Shown here: piece by piece, positions 59,571 through 64,000 of the stretch
How the letters are laid out: the number at the start of each line of letters is the position of its first letter
How positions within the stretch are numbered: position 1 is the first letter of the stretch
Assembly (NCBI RefSeq): GCF_003074055.1
Contig: NZ_CP029043.1
Location: 1,976,501 to 2,040,500, forward strand
Direction: 5' to 3'
Length of the DNA: 64,000 nucleotides
Source of the DNA: Streptomyces nigra
GTDB lineage: Bacteria > Actinomycetota > Actinomycetes > Streptomycetales > Streptomycetaceae
The notes under the pieces: model-generated
Databases searched by the model: none
The model's input: the letters and a program-made list of their open reading frames with translations, nothing else
What the model was told of the DNA's origin: nothing
Position numbers and translations under genes: made by a program

Positions 59571-61499
59571 GTGCAGTCACAGGATGTCGCCTCGCGCCCC
59601 GCAGCCAGTTCCGACGGCCCGGTCGTGGACGTCGAGCGGGCCGAGGCCGCGCTCGTCGAGCACTACCCGCGCCTGGTCCGCCTCGCCTATCTGGTGCTGC
59701 CGCCGGGCCTCGGCCGCAACCGGCGCGTCCTGACCGCGCACTCCCTCACCCAGCGGGCGCTCCCCCGCGGACGTTCGGCGCCGTCCCCGGTGATCCCGGC
59801 CCAGTCGAGCGGCCGGGACGGCGACCCCGGCTACGCGTACCTGCGGGCGCGGCTGGTGCGGACGGCCCTGGAGGCGGGGCTTCCGCTCCGCCGGGCGGCC
59901 TGGCCCCGGCGCTCCCAGCTGCCTCCGCTGCTGCCCCAGGTGTGGGGCCTGCGGCTGTTCCCGCGGTCGGGCGGCGCCGACGAACTGGCCCTGGACCAGC
60001 AGCTGTCGGCGCTGTCGGGCCCGGCCCGCGCCGCCTACGTCCTGCGCGGCCTGGAGAAGCTCCCCGACGGCGACGTACGGGCCGTCCTGGAGGCGGCCGG
60101 GGTCGAGGACCCGGAGGACGCGCTCGACGAGGCAGACGGCGTGGAGGCGCGGTACGCGCTGCTGGAGTCCCCGGAGTTCGACCCCTGCTCGCTGCAGGCC
60201 CGGCCCACCGATCTGATGCGGCGCCGCCAGCATCTGCGGGCCGCGCTCGCCGCGGGCGCCGCCCTGCTGGTGTGCGGGGCGCTGCTCGGCCTGCCGGGCG
60301 AGGGCTGGGCCCCCGACGGCCCGGCCGCGCCGCCGTACGCGCGCAACCCGTCGGCGGAGGCGGCCCTGGACCCGGCCCAGCTGACGAAGGTGCCCGCGCG
60401 GGCCTGGCAGTCGTCCGCCCGCACCGACTTCTCGGTGTGGCCGGCGCGCGGCGACCTCACCGGCGACTCCGCCCTGCTGCGCCGCGCCCTCGCGGTGTGG
60501 GCCCGCCCCGGTGAGACGGTCACGGTCTCGGCGACCCCCGGCACCCCGGCGGGCGGCCCGCCCGGGGCACCGCAGCTGCTGTACGCGGGCACCGTCGACG
60601 GGGTGCGCGTGGTGCTGCTGTACGACGGTCTGCGCGTGGCCCGGTACGCCGAGCCGGTGGACGGCACGGCGGGCGCCGCGCTGGACTTCTCGCGGGTCGA
60701 TGGCGCGACCCGGGCGGAGGCGAGCGCGCTGGTGCTGAGCCGGGCCGACGGCAACGTCCGCTATCTGCTGGCGCCGTGGGTGCGGAAGGCGGCCGAGCGG
60801 GATCTGGTGAAGCCGGGCTCCGGGGCGATGACCCTGACGGTGACGGCCGGGGTCACCTCGCCGATGGCGAGCCCGGCGGCCCGGCCGGGCGGCGGCTCCT
60901 GCACCTCGTGGAACGTGCTGCAGGTGACGGACGGCACCGGCACCCGGCTGCTGACCGATCTCGCCGAGCTGGTCCCCGCGCGGCTGACCGCCGGGCGGCC
61001 CGGGCAGGCGGGGGACGTCACCGGGGCGCGGGCGCTGCGGGCCTGGGCGCCGAACGCGTGCTGGCTGAGCGCCCTGGGCTCGGCGGGTGTGCGGTCGGTG
61101 AACACCTGGCCGTACGCGCGCCAGCCGTTGCCGGACGGCAGCGGTGCCGCGGACTGGGTGTGCACACGTGCGGAGACCTGGCGGGGCGGCGGTGAGCGGG
61201 TGCTGGCGCAGTTCCGTACGCCGGGCACCGCGCAGGCGGCCGTGGTCGCGAAGGCGCAGAATGTCGCCGCGTGCGGGGCGCGGGATCCGCAGGTGCTGGC
61301 CGGGGTGCTGTGGAAGGCGCAGTCCGGCGGCTGGTACCTGCTGGCGGCCGGTGCCCGCGGCACGGAGTCGATCCGGGCGTCGGGCGGGGTGCGGGGTGCG
61401 TCGGAGGGCAGTCTGCTGACCCTGCCCGCGCGGCAGGGCGCGCGGGCGGAGCTGAAGGGCACGCTGGAGGACGGCCGGAGGATCGGCGGCCTCAAGTGA
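59571..61499 (+). CDS. Membrane protein with degenerate sigma-factor-like N-terminus
   Basis: A 642-aa protein. Residues ~20-215 resemble an ECF sigma factor: ALVEHYPRLVRLAYLVLPP (region 2-like) and LSALSGPARAAYVLRGLEKLPDGDVRAVL (region 4-like), but the DNA-contacting segments are poorly conserved. One transmembrane helix (about 222-242, RAALAAGAALLVCGALLGL) leads to a ~400-residue extracytoplasmic domain with several cysteines (SCTSWNV, NACWLS, WVCTRAE). GTG start at 59571. It may sense an envelope signal or be a repurposed sigma scaffold; function unknown. Confidence 0.7.
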   Translation: MQSQDVASRPAASSDGPVVDVERAEAALVEHYPRLVRLAYLVLPPGLGRNRRVLTAHSLTQRALPRGRSAPSPVIPAQSSGRDGDPGYAYLRARLVRTALEAGLPLRRAAWPRRSQLPPLLPQVWGLRLFPRSGGADELALDQQLSALSGPARAAYVLRGLEKLPDGDVRAVLEAAGVEDPEDALDEADGVEARYALLESPEFDPCSLQARPTDLMRRRQHLRAALAAGAALLVCGALLGLPGEGWAPDGPAAPPYARNPSAEAALDPAQLTKVPARAWQSSARTDFSVWPARGDLTGDSALLRRALAVWARPGETVTVSATPGTPAGGPPGAPQLLYAGTVDGVRVVLLYDGLRVARYAEPVDGTAGAALDFSRVDGATRAEASALVLSRADGNVRYLLAPWVRKAAERDLVKPGSGAMTLTVTAGVTSPMASPAARPGGGSCTSWNVLQVTDGTGTRLLTDLAELVPARLTAGRPGQAGDVTGARALRAWAPNACWLSALGSAGVRSVNTWPYARQPLPDGSGAADWVCTRAETWRGGGERVLAQFRTPGTAQAAVVAKAQNVAACGARDPQVLAGVLWKAQSGGWYLLAAGARGTESIRASGGVRGASEGSLLTLPARQGARAELKGTLEDGRRIGGLK

Positions 61500-61589
61500 G
61501 GGGCGTCACGGACCCGTCGGCGCCCTGAGATGAACACCCCTGGTCGCTCCGGCCCGTTCAGGGCCGGAATCGATCGGTAAGGTGTTCGT

Positions 61590-62279
61590 ATGACTACCGG
61601 GGTACGCCGAAGGATGGGAGTCGACGAGCGACGGCAGCAGTTGATCGGCGTCGCCCTCGAACTGTTCAGCCAGCGCTCGCCCGACGAGGTCTCCATCGAC
61701 GAGATAGCGTCGGCGGCCGGCATCTCGCGGCCGTTGGTCTACCACTACTTCCCCGGCAAACTCAGCCTGTACGAGGCCGCGTTGAAGCGCGCGGCGGACG
61801 ATCTGGCGGGCCGGTTCGTGGAGCCCCGGGAGGGCCCGCTGGGCGCCCGGCTGCTGCGGGTGATGCGCCGCTACTTCGACTTCGTCGACGAGCACGGGCC
61901 CGGTTTCTCGGCGCTGATGCGGGGCGGTCCGGCGGTCGGCTCGACGACGACGAACGCGCTCATCGATGCGGTGCGGCAGGCCGCGTATGTCCAGATCCTG
62001 TCGCATCTGGGCGTGACGGATCCGCCCGCGCGGCTGGAGCTGGTGGTCCGCTCGTGGATCTCGCTCGCCGAGTCGACGGCCCTGATCTGGCTGGACGGCC
62101 GGCGCATCCCGCGCCGTGAGCTGGAGGTCCAGCTGGTGCACGACTTCGCGGCGCTGGCCGCGGTGAGCGCCGCCCACGACGAGGAGATGGGCGCGTTGCT
62201 GCGCGGCGCGCTGGCGGACGAGCCGGCCGACGGCCCGTTCACGGACCTGGTCGGCCGACTGGTCGCGCTGGCGTCGTAG
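61590..62279 (+). CDS. TetR-family regulator
   Basis: A 229-aa regulator. The N-terminal HTH is present (VALELFSQRSPDEVSIDEI ... SRPLVYHYFPGKLSLYEAAL), and the helical ligand-binding domain follows with a TetR_C-like pattern. TAAGGT lies 6 nt before the ATG, suggesting a leaderless mRNA. The target is unknown; the next gene is convergent and encodes a tautomerase-family enzyme. Confidence 0.9.
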   Translation: MTTGVRRRMGVDERRQQLIGVALELFSQRSPDEVSIDEIASAAGISRPLVYHYFPGKLSLYEAALKRAADDLAGRFVEPREGPLGARLLRVMRRYFDFVDEHGPGFSALMRGGPAVGSTTTNALIDAVRQAAYVQILSHLGVTDPPARLELVVRSWISLAESTALIWLDGRRIPRRELEVQLVHDFAALAAVSAAHDEEMGALLRGALADEPADGPFTDLVGRLVALAS

Positions 62280-62299
62280 GGCGAAGCACGCCCTAAGGG

Positions 62300-62656
62300 T
62301 CAGCTCTCGTACTTGCGGTACGACGGGTCGAGGTCGCGGACCTCGGCGGAGGCATGCAGCGCGAGCCCGCCGGAGGACTTGACATGGGTGCGCAGCAGGT
62401 CGAGGACGGTCTCGGTGAGCCGGGCCTTGGTCTCGTCGCTGCGGCCCGCGAGCAGGCCCAGGGTGACATGGACGACGGCGTGCCCGGCGGTGTCGTCGCC
62501 GACCGTGGTGTCCTCGGTGCGGCGGAACTGCGTCTTGCAGGCGGGCGGCTTGGCGGCCGCGATCTCGACGACGGCGGTGTGCAGCGCCCGCGCGAACGCG
62601 GGGCGGTCGAAGTCGTCGGCCAGTTCCTGCGAGTAGTCGACGGTGATCTGCGGCAT
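62300..62656 (-). CDS. 5-carboxymethyl-2-hydroxymuconate isomerase-family protein
   Basis: A 118-aa tautomerase-superfamily protein of the CHMI type ([17 protein letters not shown] start with the catalytic Pro1 after Met removal). The internal [12 protein letters not shown] and [11 protein letters not shown] match the family. Homoprotocatechuate-pathway partners are absent nearby, so the real substrate is uncertain. AGGAG lies 5 nt before the ATG. Confidence 0.85.
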   Translation of the reverse strand: MPQITVDYSQELADDFDRPAFARALHTAVVEIAAAKPPACKTQFRRTEDTTVGDDTAGHAVVHVTLGLLAGRSDETKARLTETVLDLLRTHVKSSGGLALHASAEVRDLDPSYRKYES

Positions 62657-62702
62657 GGGCGCTCCTGTCCTGGTCGGCGGCCCCCACCCTAACCTCGGCG
62701 CG

Positions 62703-62737
62703 CGAAGGGGCGGCCCGGTGACCGGACCGCCCCTTCG
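62703..62737 (-). terminator. Hairpin after the pullulanase gene
   Basis: CGAAGGGGCGG and CCGCCCCTTCG form an 11-bp stem, with partial pairing continuing inside. It lies 14 nt past the stop of the minus-strand pullulanase gene. The T run is on the plus-strand side, so its direction of action is not certain. Confidence 0.65.
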
Positions 62738-62750
62738 TTTTGGCTCGGTG

Positions 62751-64000
<1,250 letters not shown>

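Overview
The window is chromosomal DNA from a Streptomyces-type actinomycete. GC is very high, codon third positions are almost all G or C, and GTG/TTG starts and leaderless -10-to-start arrangements are common. The gene order (erpA-nadA, pspA, cob genes, pepA-lpd-sucB-aceE, lipB-lipA, glnA, glnII, pullulanase) matches the core region of Streptomyces coelicolor around SCO2160-SCO2230. No rRNA, tRNA, CRISPR array, prophage or complete insertion sequence was seen. Nearly all of it is core housekeeping DNA; the accessory signals are small non-coding repeats.

Layout. 1-14.5 kb: Fe-S carrier ErpA and quinolinate synthase NadA; a Ser/Thr kinase with a beta-propeller sensor; an RND exporter next to a NarL-type two-component pair; PspA with its partner PspAA; a DUF3043 membrane protein with a coupled methyltransferase; an HtrA-like lipoprotein protease. 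14.5-20.3 kb: late cobalamin genes (cobU fused to a degenerate metallo-beta-lactamase-like domain, cobT, cobS) mixed with a methyltransferase and two membrane proteins. 20.3-22.4 kb: a secreted polysaccharide-deacetylase-like enzyme. 22.7-31.7 kb: PepA, then the 2-oxoacid dehydrogenase components Lpd, E2 (two lipoyl domains), a GntR regulator and the homodimeric pyruvate dehydrogenase E1 AceE. 31.7-41 kb: WYL regulator, DUF4240 protein, PGRP-type amidase, MarP-like membrane protease, GNAT enzyme, two Rossmann enzymes and a large HTH/repeat regulator, with MITE-like elements and a 201-bp tandem duplication between them.

41-44 kb: the lipoate pathway (LipB, LipA), which supplies the cofactor for the E2 encoded 15 kb upstream. 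44.8-54.7 kb: the two glutamine synthetases, glnA (GSI) and glnII (GSII), each preceded by a recognisable GlnR-type site. Between them lie an M48 protease with PspAB (the second half of the Psp membrane-stress set), an alpha/beta hydrolase, a DUF2252 protein, an ArsC-like protein and an RlpA-like secreted protein. 54.7-64 kb: a candidate leader peptide before an orphan winged-helix regulator, an epimerase, a secreted DUF1996 protein, a lipoprotein, a TPR-like protein, a membrane protein with a degenerate sigma-factor-like N-terminus, a TetR regulator, a tautomerase-family protein and the 3' part of a pullulanase gene cut by the window edge.

The most unusual signals are three MITE-like elements with terminal inverted repeats whose conserved end supplies the TAG stop codon of the adjacent gene. 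Others are an in-frame palindromic repeat inside a methyltransferase gene, a near-perfect 201-bp tandem duplication carrying a terminator, a probable CTG start, and several clear palindromic operator candidates (upstream of nadA, the deacetylase/pepA pair, aceE, lipB and a 66-aa gene).
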